64,000 bases of DNA from Pontibacter silvestris (GTDB lineage Bacteria; Bacteroidota; Bacteroidia; Cytophagales; Hymenobacteraceae). This document shows, one piece after another, positions 1 to 8,210 of this stretch. The stretch lies in NCBI RefSeq assembly GCF_020907275.1, contig NZ_JAJJWI010000001.1, positions 362,151-426,150 on the forward strand. The letters run 5' to 3'. The notes beneath the pieces are model-generated. The model ran no database searches. It had not been told where the DNA came from and worked only from the letters and a program-made list of their open reading frames with translations. Both the position numbers and the translations under genes were made by a program. Numbering within the stretch: the stretch's first letter is position 1; the number at the start of each line of letters is the position of its first letter.

Positions 1-730
1 TAGTTAGCTGAGGGTATGTCTCCAACTCACCTTGTATACTTTGCTTCGAATACCTTTGTGCATAACTTGCCCGAGCCAGAAACTTAGCTTTAGGAGCAAG
101 GCGGGTATATTCTATAGAACTTAGATGCCAGGGAGACATACTTTCCATAAAAACTGTACTCTGGTGCACTACCCTCAGGCGGTTAACCATGCTGGCATCT
201 ATTATTTTTTCAAGCAGTGTTAAGGCAGCTTCATACTGAGGCTGTTCTTCTGGGATAGCTCTTACTACTTCTGTTGCTTCTTTATACCTTTTCAAGTGGT
301 GTAATGCGCGTGCTTTAGCAAGCAGAAAAAAGGGGGAGGCAGGGAAAGCTTTCTGGCCAGTCTCTGCAAACTGTAAAGACTGTTCAGGTTCTCCCGCCCA
401 AAGTTCTGCATCAGCTAATACCAGCAGAGCCTCCTGGTTTGGAGGAGCCTGTTGTATAAGGGGTAAAAGTGTTGCCTTTGCAGAATCGGACATATTCTGC
501 CAGGCGAAGGTTCTGCCAATAAGAAGAACCGCATCGGTATGCTGTGGTACTATGCTTATAACCTGGCGAGCCAGCTTACGACTATTTTTATATTTGCCAG
601 CTTTAGCTAACTCCTGTGCTTGTTTAAAAAGTGAATCGACAGGCGCTATATGTTGAGCAAAAGCTTTTTTTGTAATAATATGGAGGGTTATTATAAGGCT
701 TAGAGCCCCTATGCGCCACTTTCGGGACAT
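1..730 (-). CDS. TPR/YaiO-type outer membrane protein, C-terminus cut by window edge
   Basis: I translated this by hand from an ATG at 730; the frame is open to base 1 (about 243 residues), so the C-terminus lies outside. Residues 1-26 form a signal peptide (basic start, hydrophobic core, cleavage after Ala-Phe-Ala). Residues 27-170 read as helical TPR-like repeats (LAKAGKYKNSRKLA, ALLVLADAELWAGEPEQSL, LAKARALHHLKRYKEA). From about residue 185 the pattern becomes beta-rich (MSPWHLSSIEYTRL, FLARASYAQRYS), as at the start of a YaiO-type beta-barrel. Known for the family: YaiO proteins are outer-membrane barrels often linked to surface polysaccharide genes. It starts only 4 bp after the receiver gene stop, so it is co-transcribed with that receiver and the HPt gene. 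The substrate is unknown, and the barrel call rests on a short stretch. Confidence 0.75.
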   Translation of the reverse strand, partial: MSRKWRIGALSLIITLHIITKKAFAQHIAPVDSLFKQAQELAKAGKYKNSRKLARQVISIVPQHTDAVLLIGRTFAWQNMSDSAKATLLPLIQQAPPNQEALLVLADAELWAGEPEQSLQFAETGQKAFPASPFFLLAKARALHHLKRYKEATEVVRAIPEEQPQYEAALTLLEKIIDASMVNRLRVVHQSTVFMESMSPWHLSSIEYTRLAPKAKFLARASYAQRYSKQSIQGELETYPQLT

Positions 731-734
731 AATC

Positions 735-1103
735 TTATAATGAAGTATTGCGAATTAAAAGCCGCTTAACCCGTAAGGTCAGTTCACCGGGGCTAAAAGG
801 TTTGGCTATAAAATCATCAGCTCCCAATTTAAAAGCGTCCATTATGGTTCCTTCTTCATCGGCACCGGAAAGCACGATAACTGGTAGGTTTGGGAGAGAA
901 GATTTTATATAAGACAATACCTCCATGCCAGTTACAAAAGGTAGCATCAGATCTGTGATAACCAAAGAAAAAGTGTCAGATTTCAGCATTCCCAAAGCTT
1001 CCTTACCTGTTCTGGCCGCAGCAACTTCATAGCCATCCTTTTTCATCCTGAATTCTAACGCACGTAGAACCATTTCATCATCTTCAACAACAAGGATCTT
1101 CAT
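735..1103 (-). CDS. Single-domain response regulator (CheY-like receiver)
   Basis: This is a 122-residue stand-alone receiver domain with no output domain. The acidic pair is E7-D8-D9, the phospho-acceptor is D51 in ITDLMLP, the switch Ser is S79 in LSG, and the conserved Lys is K101 in AKPF. All key residues are present, so it should be phosphorylated normally. It is the middle gene of a minus-strand operon: the HPt gene ends 41 bp upstream and the YaiO-like gene starts 4 bp downstream. With an HPt but no kinase in the operon, it probably receives phosphate from an unlinked hybrid kinase and acts by protein-protein contact, perhaps on envelope or surface-polysaccharide machinery. That role is inferred from position only. 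Confidence 0.93.
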   Translation of the reverse strand: MKILVVEDDEMVLRALEFRMKKDGYEVAAARTGKEALGMLKSDTFSLVITDLMLPFVTGMEVLSYIKSSLPNLPVIVLSGADEEGTIMDAFKLGADDFIAKPFSPGELTLRVKRLLIRNTSL

Positions 1104-1144
1104 AGTGTTTTATGATTAAGTAATGTTAATATGGAACTGCTACT

Positions 1145-1552
1145 TTATGTATGGATTATGAGTGGCAGTAGTTCTTCTTCTGTAGCCTGTTTGTTAAGTG
1201 CTTCAAGCTCGTTATAAAGTTGTACCCTTTCAGTATCTGCAGCTTCTGATACAGTTAAGGCTTCCAATCTTTTAAGCCGCAAGACAATACTGTCTGCTCC
1301 AAGCATAGAGGCTGAAGACTTTAGTTTATGTGCTATAACTTTTACAGCTTCCTGGTCGTCAGTAGTTATTGCCTTCTGTAACTTGGCTAGTTCTACTGGT
1401 GCTTGTTTTAAATATAACTTGATAATCTCTTGCACAAAGTCCTTATTGCCGCTCGACATCTTTTTAAGGTATGTTAAGTTGCACACTTTTTCGAATTGCA
1501 CATGCTCTCCTGCTGTGGCAATAGGTTTATCATTTATAGTATTTATGGGCAT
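1145..1552 (-). CDS. HPt domain phosphotransfer protein
   Basis: This 135-residue protein is a single histidine phosphotransfer domain. The phospho-accepting His is H75 in the motif AHKLKSSASMLGA, which matches the HPt consensus AHxLKGxAxxxGA. About 25 residues lie before the helical bundle and a short acidic tail follows it. It is the first gene of the minus-strand operon with a receiver and a YaiO-like outer-membrane protein. In phosphorelays HPt proteins shuttle phosphate between a hybrid kinase receiver and a terminal receiver. No kinase lies next to it here. The triple-receiver hybrid kinase at 36143 has no HPt domain of its own and could be a partner, but this is speculative. Confidence 0.92.
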   Translation of the reverse strand: MPINTINDKPIATAGEHVQFEKVCNLTYLKKMSSGNKDFVQEIIKLYLKQAPVELAKLQKAITTDDQEAVKVIAHKLKSSASMLGADSIVLRLKRLEALTVSEAADTERVQLYNELEALNKQATEEELLPLIIHT

Positions 1553-1879
1553 GTGAATTATTTAAAGATTTAAGCCGGTCGTAAAGTTATGGTTTTTGCT
1601 TTTATCAGGATACTGGAATAGGAAATATTTTCATGTTATACAATTAAAATGTGTTTGTGGTTTAATATAACAGGGTTTTTAGTGTTTTAAATTTAACTTT
1701 ATTTATTTTAACTATAATTAATTAAAATTTTATATAAATTGTATTTTGTATATATTATCTGAAGGTTAGGTAAGTGCGTAGAAGTTTTAAATATGCCTTT
1801 GAATTGTGCTATAGCACTACGTTTTGGGCATTTCTCCTGATCTTTCTTTAATTTGCCACTTTGACCAGAAAACAATGAT
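1553..1879. other. AT-rich divergent intergenic region
   Basis: This 327-bp spacer separates the minus-strand HPt operon from the plus-strand aminopeptidase P gene, so it must hold two divergent promoters. It is very AT-rich in the middle (about 1670-1760). I found no convincing full Bacteroidota promoter and no RNA gene. Confidence 0.6.
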
Positions 1880-3658
1880 ATGACCTATAAAGAAAGATTA
1901 GAAGCCATACGAGCCCAAATGAAAGGGGAAGGTGTGAGTGCTTACATTATCCCTTCAGCGGACCCACATATTAGTGAATATGTGCCTGATAGATACAAAT
2001 GCATTAATTTTGCGTCTGGTTTTACAGGCTCAGCGGGTACCTTGGTGATAACAGAAGACTTTGCCGGTCTCTGGACAGATGCCCGTTATTTTGTACAGGC
2101 AAAAGAACAGTTAACAGATACAGGTTTTGAACTGGTGAAACTGAACGTGCAGAATGCTCCTGAATATATACAGTGGCTGGCTGAGCGCTTAGATAATGGG
2201 GCTGTGGTAGCTTTTGATGCTAAATTGATATCTGTTCAGTTGGCGCAGTTATTAGAACAGCAGTTGCTGCCTTTAGGTACCGAAGTCATAAGCGATAAAG
2301 ATTACCTGGAGCCGATCTGGCAAGACAGACCTTCTTTACCAACTGCACCAGCTTTTTTAGTAGGGAAAAACATAGTAGGAGAGTCTCTTTCAAGTAAACT
2401 TACGAGGCTGCGTCAGTCATTGAAAAAGTACAGAGCTGATTATAATCTGATCTCTTCATTAGATGATCTTGCATGGCTTTTTAACCTGCGTGGGAGTGAT
2501 GTGAAGTGCAATCCGGTTGTGCTTAATTTTGCTTTAATCAGCCAGGATAAAGCCTTGCTTTTTGTTGATGGAACTAAATTAAGTGAATCAGATAGAATGC
2601 AGTTACAGGAGGCGGGCGTAGAGCTACAACCTTATGACTTAATTGAACGAGCTCTGGCTAATCTTCCGGCTGCCTCAACTATTTTTATAGATCCGAAGCG
2701 GAATTGCTTTGCTTTATATAAGCAGCTGCCAACTTCTGTTGGTGTAATTCAGAATACCAACCCAACTACCTTCTTTAAAGCTATTAAAAATGAGGTAGAA
2801 GTAGCTCACACCCGTGAAACAATGGTGAAAGATGGTGTAGCTGTAACCCGGTTCTTTAAATGGTTGGAAGAGAATGTTGGTAATACTGAAATAACAGAAT
2901 TATCGGCGGAGGAACAGCTATACCAGTTCAGAGCAGCACAGGAAGGCTTCGTTGGCCCTAGTTTTGATACCATAGCAGGTTACAAAGCACATGGAGCTTT
3001 GCCGCATTACAGAGCCACAGAAAAAAGTAATGTAGCCCTTAAAGCAGATGGGCTTTTCCTGCTGGATTCCGGTGGGCAGTACCAAACCGGTACAACTGAT
3101 ATCACCCGAGTGGTATCGTTAGGTAACCTGACGGAGGAAGAAAAGACAGACTATACTTTAGTGCTGAAAGGAATGATTGATGGCTCTACGGCTCATTTTC
3201 CAAAAGGCACTAGGGGCTACCAAATTGATGCTATTACGCGTAAACCTCTTTGGGATTATGCCCGCAACTACGGTCATGGTACGGGCCATGGAGTTGGCTT
3301 TTTTCTTAACGTACACGAAGGGCCGCATGTGTTCAATCCTACACCAACTCCAGTTGATATAGAGTTAGGCATGATCAGTTCGGTGGAACCTGGAATTTAT
3401 CGCCCTGACCGCTATGGTATTCGCATCGAAAACCTGGTGCTGACGGTAGAGGATGAGGTAAATGAATTCGGTGAGTTCTACACTTTTGAACATCTGACGG
3501 TTGCCCTTATAGATACTGCCCCGGTTAAAAAAGAATTACTGGAGGATCATCATATCAATTGGCTGAATAACTATAACCAACAGGTTGTGGAGAAGCTCGG
3601 GCCACATTTAAGTGAAAGCGAGCTAAACTGGCTAAAAGAGAAAGCAAAGGCTATTTAG
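1880..3658 (+). CDS. Xaa-Pro aminopeptidase (aminopeptidase P family, M24B)
   Basis: This 592-residue cytoplasmic metallopeptidase removes the N-terminal residue from peptides with proline in second position. The layout is the long three-domain form: two creatinase-like N-terminal domains (about residues 1-300) and a C-terminal M24 pita-bread domain (about 310-540), then a short tail. Metal ligands are visible in order: Asp in LLDSGG, Asp in TTDITR, His in GHGTGHGVG, Glu in VEPGIY and Glu in RIENL. There is no signal peptide. The start is the ATG at 1880, which begins the creatinase-like domain directly. It is monocistronic, with a strong hairpin 22 bp after the stop. Confidence 0.95.
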   Translation: MTYKERLEAIRAQMKGEGVSAYIIPSADPHISEYVPDRYKCINFASGFTGSAGTLVITEDFAGLWTDARYFVQAKEQLTDTGFELVKLNVQNAPEYIQWLAERLDNGAVVAFDAKLISVQLAQLLEQQLLPLGTEVISDKDYLEPIWQDRPSLPTAPAFLVGKNIVGESLSSKLTRLRQSLKKYRADYNLISSLDDLAWLFNLRGSDVKCNPVVLNFALISQDKALLFVDGTKLSESDRMQLQEAGVELQPYDLIERALANLPAASTIFIDPKRNCFALYKQLPTSVGVIQNTNPTTFFKAIKNEVEVAHTRETMVKDGVAVTRFFKWLEENVGNTEITELSAEEQLYQFRAAQEGFVGPSFDTIAGYKAHGALPHYRATEKSNVALKADGLFLLDSGGQYQTGTTDITRVVSLGNLTEEEKTDYTLVLKGMIDGSTAHFPKGTRGYQIDAITRKPLWDYARNYGHGTGHGVGFFLNVHEGPHVFNPTPTPVDIELGMISSVEPGIYRPDRYGIRIENLVLTVEDEVNEFGEFYTFEHLTVALIDTAPVKKELLEDHHINWLNNYNQQVVEKLGPHLSESELNWLKEKAKAI

Positions 3659-3680
3659 CTTAAGCACAGCTGCAATAATA

Positions 3681-3712
3681 GAAAGCAGTACCTCAAACGA
3701 GGTACTGCTTTC
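3681..3712. terminator. Hairpin terminator between convergent genes
   Basis: A perfect 14-bp stem (arms 3681-3694 and 3699-3712, loop AAAC) lies between the converging stops of aminopeptidase P and the DUF6600 gene. The downstream tract on the plus strand is pyrimidine-rich but not a clean T-run. Confidence 0.75.
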
Positions 3713-3740
3713 CTTCTTATCTGATTATATTATAACAGCC

Positions 3741-5003
3741 TTAGTCTCTTTCGTGGCTACTACTTCTTTCGGTGCGGGAAGAGTTTCTTTGTTGGGTCTG
3801 TTGTCTTTCGCTTCTTTGCTGCGACCTTTGTGACCTTACAGTGCTGGCTTCTCTCTGTTTGGTCTGAGACCTTTGTGTTTGCACTTCTCTTTGCGTACGC
3901 TGTTGGTTAGGTACGGATTCTCTGTTAAGTTGAGATCTTTGTTGCTGAGACCGTTCATAAGTAGGTTGTTGTGTAGACCTGCTTCTTATTGCTTCTCCTC
4001 TGCTGGTTCTACCAAACTCCGTCTTTTCCGCTCGCTGATACTCCTGACGTTGTGTAGTAGGGTTAGCACTACGATTTATTGTCACGTTTTCAGTTCTGCT
4101 TAATCCTTCAGATTTACGCACACTAGTGTTACTTCTTATAGCACGATCTCTGCTGTAAGTAGCAGTCGTTCTGCTATCAGGCCTGCTTCTGTTTTCTGAA
4201 GAGGTACCTATTCTGTTGCCGGCTGTATTAGCACTTGCAATACGTTCAGGGCGTCCCGTGTTATGCCTGTTATCAGCAACGTCTGGCCTATATACTCTCA
4301 CGGCTCCCCCTCTTACATCATAGCGGCCGGGCCTGTCCATATTATCAACTCTATGTACTTGTACTCTACTTCTTGTTACACGCTCTATCTCATCACGGCG
4401 GGGGCCATAAGCATACACATGATTGTTGTGTCTGTACTCGTTTCTAATAAAGTTGCTTTTTCGGTACACATTTATAACACGTGTTCCTGGTACACAGTAG
4501 GTGTAAACTCTAGGGCTGGTAATGTACATCTGAGGTACAAACACCCAATGTCTTATAGGAATGTTAATGTTAACACTAATATTAACCCCAGGTCCTAAGG
4601 GTGCCCAGCCATAATATCCACCACCAGAACGCCAGCTAACCCATGCTGGTCCCCATTCTGTTCCCGGTACCCACACCCATCCATACAAGTCATCGTACAG
4701 CCAGCGCCCATAGTGGAATGGAGCCCAGCCCCAATCATAATCAGAAACCCATGTATTGCCATACTCAGTTACCACCCAATGCCCGTTTGTAGCATAGGGT
4801 TGAAAGTCAGGTCCGGCATCTGGTATCCATACATATCCCTGATTAGGATAGTTTATCCATCGACCATACGGAGAGAGCTCATCGTAAAAAGTCTGATAAG
4901 AGATACTGACTCCTACCTGAGCTTTTGCTTTTTCAGGAAGAACAATGCTGATAGCCAACAAAGCAATTAAGCAGCTGATCCATATTTTCTTTATCGTTTC
5001 CAT
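3741..5003 (-). CDS. Secreted DUF6600-like protein with basic disordered tail
   Basis: This 420-residue protein has a signal peptide (residues 1-28, ending AKA-Q). Residues about 30-160 are a Trp/Gly/Tyr-rich domain with repeated motifs (YGRWINYP, GYVWIP, GHWVVTEYGNTWVS, WGWAPFHYGRWL, GWVWVPG, GWAPLGPG), typical of DUF6600 proteins of Gram-negative bacteria. From about residue 215 to the end it is low-complexity and rich in Arg, Ser, Gln and Thr, strongly basic and predicted disordered. It is probably periplasmic or surface-exposed. The family function is not known; the basic tail could bind nucleic acid or polyanionic polymers, which is only a guess. It stands alone with its own terminator region at 3681. 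Confidence 0.85.
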   Translation of the reverse strand: METIKKIWISCLIALLAISIVLPEKAKAQVGVSISYQTFYDELSPYGRWINYPNQGYVWIPDAGPDFQPYATNGHWVVTEYGNTWVSDYDWGWAPFHYGRWLYDDLYGWVWVPGTEWGPAWVSWRSGGGYYGWAPLGPGVNISVNINIPIRHWVFVPQMYITSPRVYTYCVPGTRVINVYRKSNFIRNEYRHNNHVYAYGPRRDEIERVTRSRVQVHRVDNMDRPGRYDVRGGAVRVYRPDVADNRHNTGRPERIASANTAGNRIGTSSENRSRPDSRTTATYSRDRAIRSNTSVRKSEGLSRTENVTINRSANPTTQRQEYQRAEKTEFGRTSRGEAIRSRSTQQPTYERSQQQRSQLNRESVPNQQRTQREVQTQRSQTKQREASTVRSQRSQQRSERQQTQQRNSSRTERSSSHERD

Positions 5004-5616
5004 ACCGTTTTATTAATTAAGGTGCATCCTATTATTAATATACTAAATACAGTGCCAAAAATACTGCAGAACTCTCTTTAGATGTTTTTTTGAAGACCCA
5101 GCTCATGTCGTGTCTGATGGAAAGCTTCATGAAAGGAACAATGTTCTGTAAACGCAGCCATACTATCAAGCTTGCTGCTTTTATACATTTACTTAAATAC
5201 AAGTTAATGAGCTTATAATATTCTTTTCTAGTATGAAACTAGCTGTAGGTGCCTGCTTATAAGTTTTAGGATTTCCTTGGTTATTTATGATAAATAGCTT
5301 TTAGGGATGAGCATTTGTTTATGCTGCAGTAATAGATTTATTACAGTATCCTCTAATATTACTACTGTATATGCCATAAAAATATTAGCGTATGGTCTTA
5401 TTTTAACTTTTTATGAATTTCAGCATTAATATTCATAACAAGTTGATTATTCACCCTCAGTACCCTTTCTTTAGCACTTAGAAGAGTGTTTATCTGCCTA
5501 TGGAATCTCCTATAATCACACATGGCAACCATGTTTCTCCATGTAGTTATATGTTGGTGGTAAAACACAGAAACTTCATAAAGTTACTATGTATGGAGTA
5601 ATAAGCCAGAAGAAGT
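5004..5616. other. 613-bp intergenic region, no supported gene
   Basis: This holds the upstream region of the DUF6600 gene and the downstream region of the cytochrome c peroxidase gene. On the minus strand TATTTTTG occurs about 50 bp upstream of the DUF6600 start and fits the -7 element, but no good -33 element precedes it. A 36-codon minus-strand frame (5078-5188) and a small inverted repeat (TTATGAAT, 5411-5418, with ATTCATAA, 5431-5438) are visible, but neither is supported further. Confidence 0.5.
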
Positions 5617-6744
5617 TTATTCGAGGTCTATCGGGGAATAACGGGTGTCGTTGACAAAAGACGAGTCGGTGAAAGTAAACAGGAACTTAATTATTTTCGC
5701 TTTTTCAGTCTCTGTCAGCTTTAGCGTCTTGCCATTAACCTCATTTGATGTTTGTAGCATAATAGTATCTATGTTGGGGCTGTTTACCTGGACATGTTCG
5801 TTGTAAAAATCTAAGACTTCTTCTAATGTTTTAAAGCGGCCATCATGCATGTACGGTGCGGTTAAAGCTATATTCTGTAAGGAGGGTACTTTGAACTTAC
5901 CATTATCTGTGATGTTTCCCGTTACCAGACCTAAGCCTTTGTCTGTAATATGCTCCTCTAAGCCAATATTCGTAAATTTATGCCCCGACAACGCTCCGGT
6001 ATGGCAGGTAACGCAGTTGCCACCTCGTATACCTTGCTCGGGTACAGGAGTCGTCATGAAGAGTTTCATACCTTCCAGTTCTTCTGCCGTTAAAGTAGCT
6101 TGATTTCTCAGATACCGATCTAACCTTGAATTAGAGGAAATCAGCGTTCTTTCAAACTGTGCAATAGCTTTCTGAATGTTTTCCGGAGTGACGACCGGAG
6201 ACTTAAAAGCATCCATAAACAACTTAGGGTAGGCATCTGTTTGCTGTAACTTAGCTGCGACCTGATCTAAAGAAGTGTTCATTTCCAGGTGATTGGTTAT
6301 CGGAATGCGGGCTTGCTCTTCCAACGTTTTAGCCGATCCATCCCAGGTTAAATTGCTATCCCAGGCTATATTAGCAAGGTGCATAGTATTGCGGGTGCCT
6401 TTTAATCCGTCTGTACCTTCACTTAAGGCTGTACCACTTGAGAAAGCGAATTTTTGTATATGGCAGGAGCCGCATGAAATATTACCCTTTGCCGATAGCT
6501 TTTTTTCATAAAATAGAATCCGCCCTAGCTTAACTCCTTCTTCGGTTAAAGGATTATCGGCTGGTACTGTAGGTGGTGCTAATGTAGCTGGATAAACAAG
6601 TGTGTAGGGAGTTGGGTCTTTAAGTATTTCTCCTATTTCCTTGTCAGTCTTTTGGCAAGCAGAACTTAAAAATAATATTACGCAGCCCCATTTAGCTAAC
6701 TTCAATTTGTTTAAAGAATGCTTAAGTAAACTCATGATATGCAT
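5617..6744 (-). CDS. Di-haem cytochrome c peroxidase family lipoprotein
   Basis: This 375-residue protein has two c-type haem sites: C91-x-x-C94-H95 in SCGSCH and C244-x-x-C247-H248 in NCVTCH. The spacing and the conserved stretch MHLANIAWDSNLTWDG identify the CcpA/MauG superfamily. Bacterial cytochrome c peroxidases reduce hydrogen peroxide to water in the periplasm using electrons from small cytochromes. The N-terminus has a lipobox (LSSAC, C30), so it is probably anchored in a membrane. The start could be Met1 or Met4; both give a plausible signal. It is monocistronic. About 80 bp upstream there is a palindrome (GCGAT-N4-ATCGC, 6826-6839) of CRP/FNR-like geometry. Confidence 0.93.
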   Translation of the reverse strand: MHIMSLLKHSLNKLKLAKWGCVILFLSSACQKTDKEIGEILKDPTPYTLVYPATLAPPTVPADNPLTEEGVKLGRILFYEKKLSAKGNISCGSCHIQKFAFSSGTALSEGTDGLKGTRNTMHLANIAWDSNLTWDGSAKTLEEQARIPITNHLEMNTSLDQVAAKLQQTDAYPKLFMDAFKSPVVTPENIQKAIAQFERTLISSNSRLDRYLRNQATLTAEELEGMKLFMTTPVPEQGIRGGNCVTCHTGALSGHKFTNIGLEEHITDKGLGLVTGNITDNGKFKVPSLQNIALTAPYMHDGRFKTLEEVLDFYNEHVQVNSPNIDTIMLQTSNEVNGKTLKLTETEKAKIIKFLFTFTDSSFVNDTRYSPIDLE

Positions 6745-7508
6745 ATGCTTAGGAGGTATTCTAAGCTAAGAAATGATGTTAATAGTTAATACACCTGTAA
6801 GATCTGCTGCATTGATTTCCTTGGAGCGATATCTATCGCCTGCAAGGCCGATTCTAGAGCTAATATATTTCATTCTTACAAAGTTGTGAAAACAGAATCT
6901 ATGTGTTCAAAGTAAATGTTACATTACTTATTTAAAAGATATAATGTTTTGTTGTGTTATATAATATTATTGCCTAAAAATATGAACTATTTATCAATAT
7001 ATTGGCCCTCAGATGATATAGAGTTAATTAAAACCTATAACTTTTTATGCTTACTGCTTACGGGCAGTTGCAATAGTGGCTTTTTTCCTGAAAACAATGT
7101 AGCTGATTTATATCTATAGACTATACTGAACTTGCCCATACATTTAACTCAGACGTAGCTTGCCTGGGTTTAAAAATTGATAGTAGCTGCATTAAAACAA
7201 TCAAGCAATGTTTCTCCAAGGCTTTATAGAAGACATGGAGTCCATTAATTATATAGAAAAAGGAAAGGGGCAGGTAGACTTTGTTATAACTTCACTAGTA
7301 TAGACTCTAGCTGAACAAGTAGGTAACGTACACTTAAATAGCAAGGGGCGATAGTCAAGATAAATTTCATACAAAAACATCCAACTAAAATTAAAACAGG
7401 CTGTTAGCTAACGCACCTGAACGCCAAGGTCGGGATTCGTGCGTATACACATTAAAAATATAATTCCAGTATTTTCTATTCGATAAATTTAATCGGTATT
7501 TTCAGGCT
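6745..7508. other. 764-bp divergent intergenic region, no supported gene
   Basis: This holds the upstream regions of cytochrome c peroxidase (minus) and the exonuclease (plus). It is AT-rich. A 67-codon plus-strand frame at 6916-7119 has atypical composition and no recognisable domain, so I do not call it. The palindrome GCGAT-ATCT-ATCGC lies at 6826-6839. The sequence TATTTTC sits about 6 bp before the GTG of the exonuclease, a possible -7 element for a near-leaderless transcript. Confidence 0.5.
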
Positions 7509-8210
7509 GTGAGAGACTATTTGTTGTTTATAGATACCGAGACCACTGGATTACCTAAAGAATGGAACAAGCCTTATTCTGAAGAAGGTAACTGGCCTAA
7601 CTCTGTTCAGGTAGCCTGGACGATCTACACAAAAGAGGGGCAGGAGGTTAAGACGGAAAATCACTTCATCAAAGACAAAGACTTCAAGATCGAAGCTGCC
7701 TCCAGAAAGATACACGGCATTACACATGACTTCCTTCTGAAGAATGGTGAAGACAGAAATGTTGTTATGGCGCGTCTGTCAGAGGATCTACTTCAATACA
7801 AGCCTATGGTTGTAGGGCATTTTATGCTACTGGATTTTCATATGCTGGGAGCTGACTTTTACAGGGCAGGCATGCAAAACCCTATTAAAGAGCTTCCTAC
7901 ATTTTGTACTATGAAGGCTACAGCCAATTATGTTTTTAATCCATACCAGAAGTTTTTAAGGTTAGGCGATTTATACGAAAGGCTTTTTGGTATTCCGCTG
8001 GAGCAGCAGCACGATGCTTTAGTAGATGCAAAAGCAACCGCAAAATGCTTCTTTAGGTTACTAGAGAAGGGCGACATTGATGACAACCAGATAGAACTGC
8101 AGCAATTATCTAAAGAGGAAGAAGAAAAGACGGAGCATAAATTAGGCTGTGGTGTTTCAATTATATTATTGTTTTTAATTTGTACTTTATTAGTTATTAA
8201 CTGGCTATGA
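7509..8210 (+). CDS. DnaQ-like 3'-5' exonuclease with C-terminal membrane anchor
   Basis: This 233-residue protein starts at a GTG. It has the DEDDh exonuclease core: motif I is D9-T-E11 in FIDTETTGL, motif II lies in the stretch with VGHFMLLDFHML, and motif III is HDALVDAKATA with the catalytic His and Asp. The fold resembles the epsilon proofreading subunit, but this is a stand-alone protein. Unusually, it ends in a hydrophobic segment of about 20 residues (GVSIILLFLICTLLVINWL), so it looks tail-anchored in the inner membrane with the nuclease in the cytoplasm. The stop overlaps the start of the next gene (ATGA, 4 bp), so the two are translationally coupled. Confidence 0.88.
   Translation: MRDYLLFIDTETTGLPKEWNKPYSEEGNWPNSVQVAWTIYTKEGQEVKTENHFIKDKDFKIEAASRKIHGITHDFLLKNGEDRNVVMARLSEDLLQYKPMVVGHFMLLDFHMLGADFYRAGMQNPIKELPTFCTMKATANYVFNPYQKFLRLGDLYERLFGIPLEQQHDALVDAKATAKCFFRLLEKGDIDDNQIELQQLSKEEEEKTEHKLGCGVSIILLFLICTLLVINWL

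Noticed and set aside
5078-5188. 36-codon minus-strand frame
   Set aside because: Very short, no signal, no promoter or recognisable motif.
6916-7119. 67-codon plus-strand frame in the spacer before the exonuclease
   Set aside because: AT-driven composition, no domain and no partner gene.
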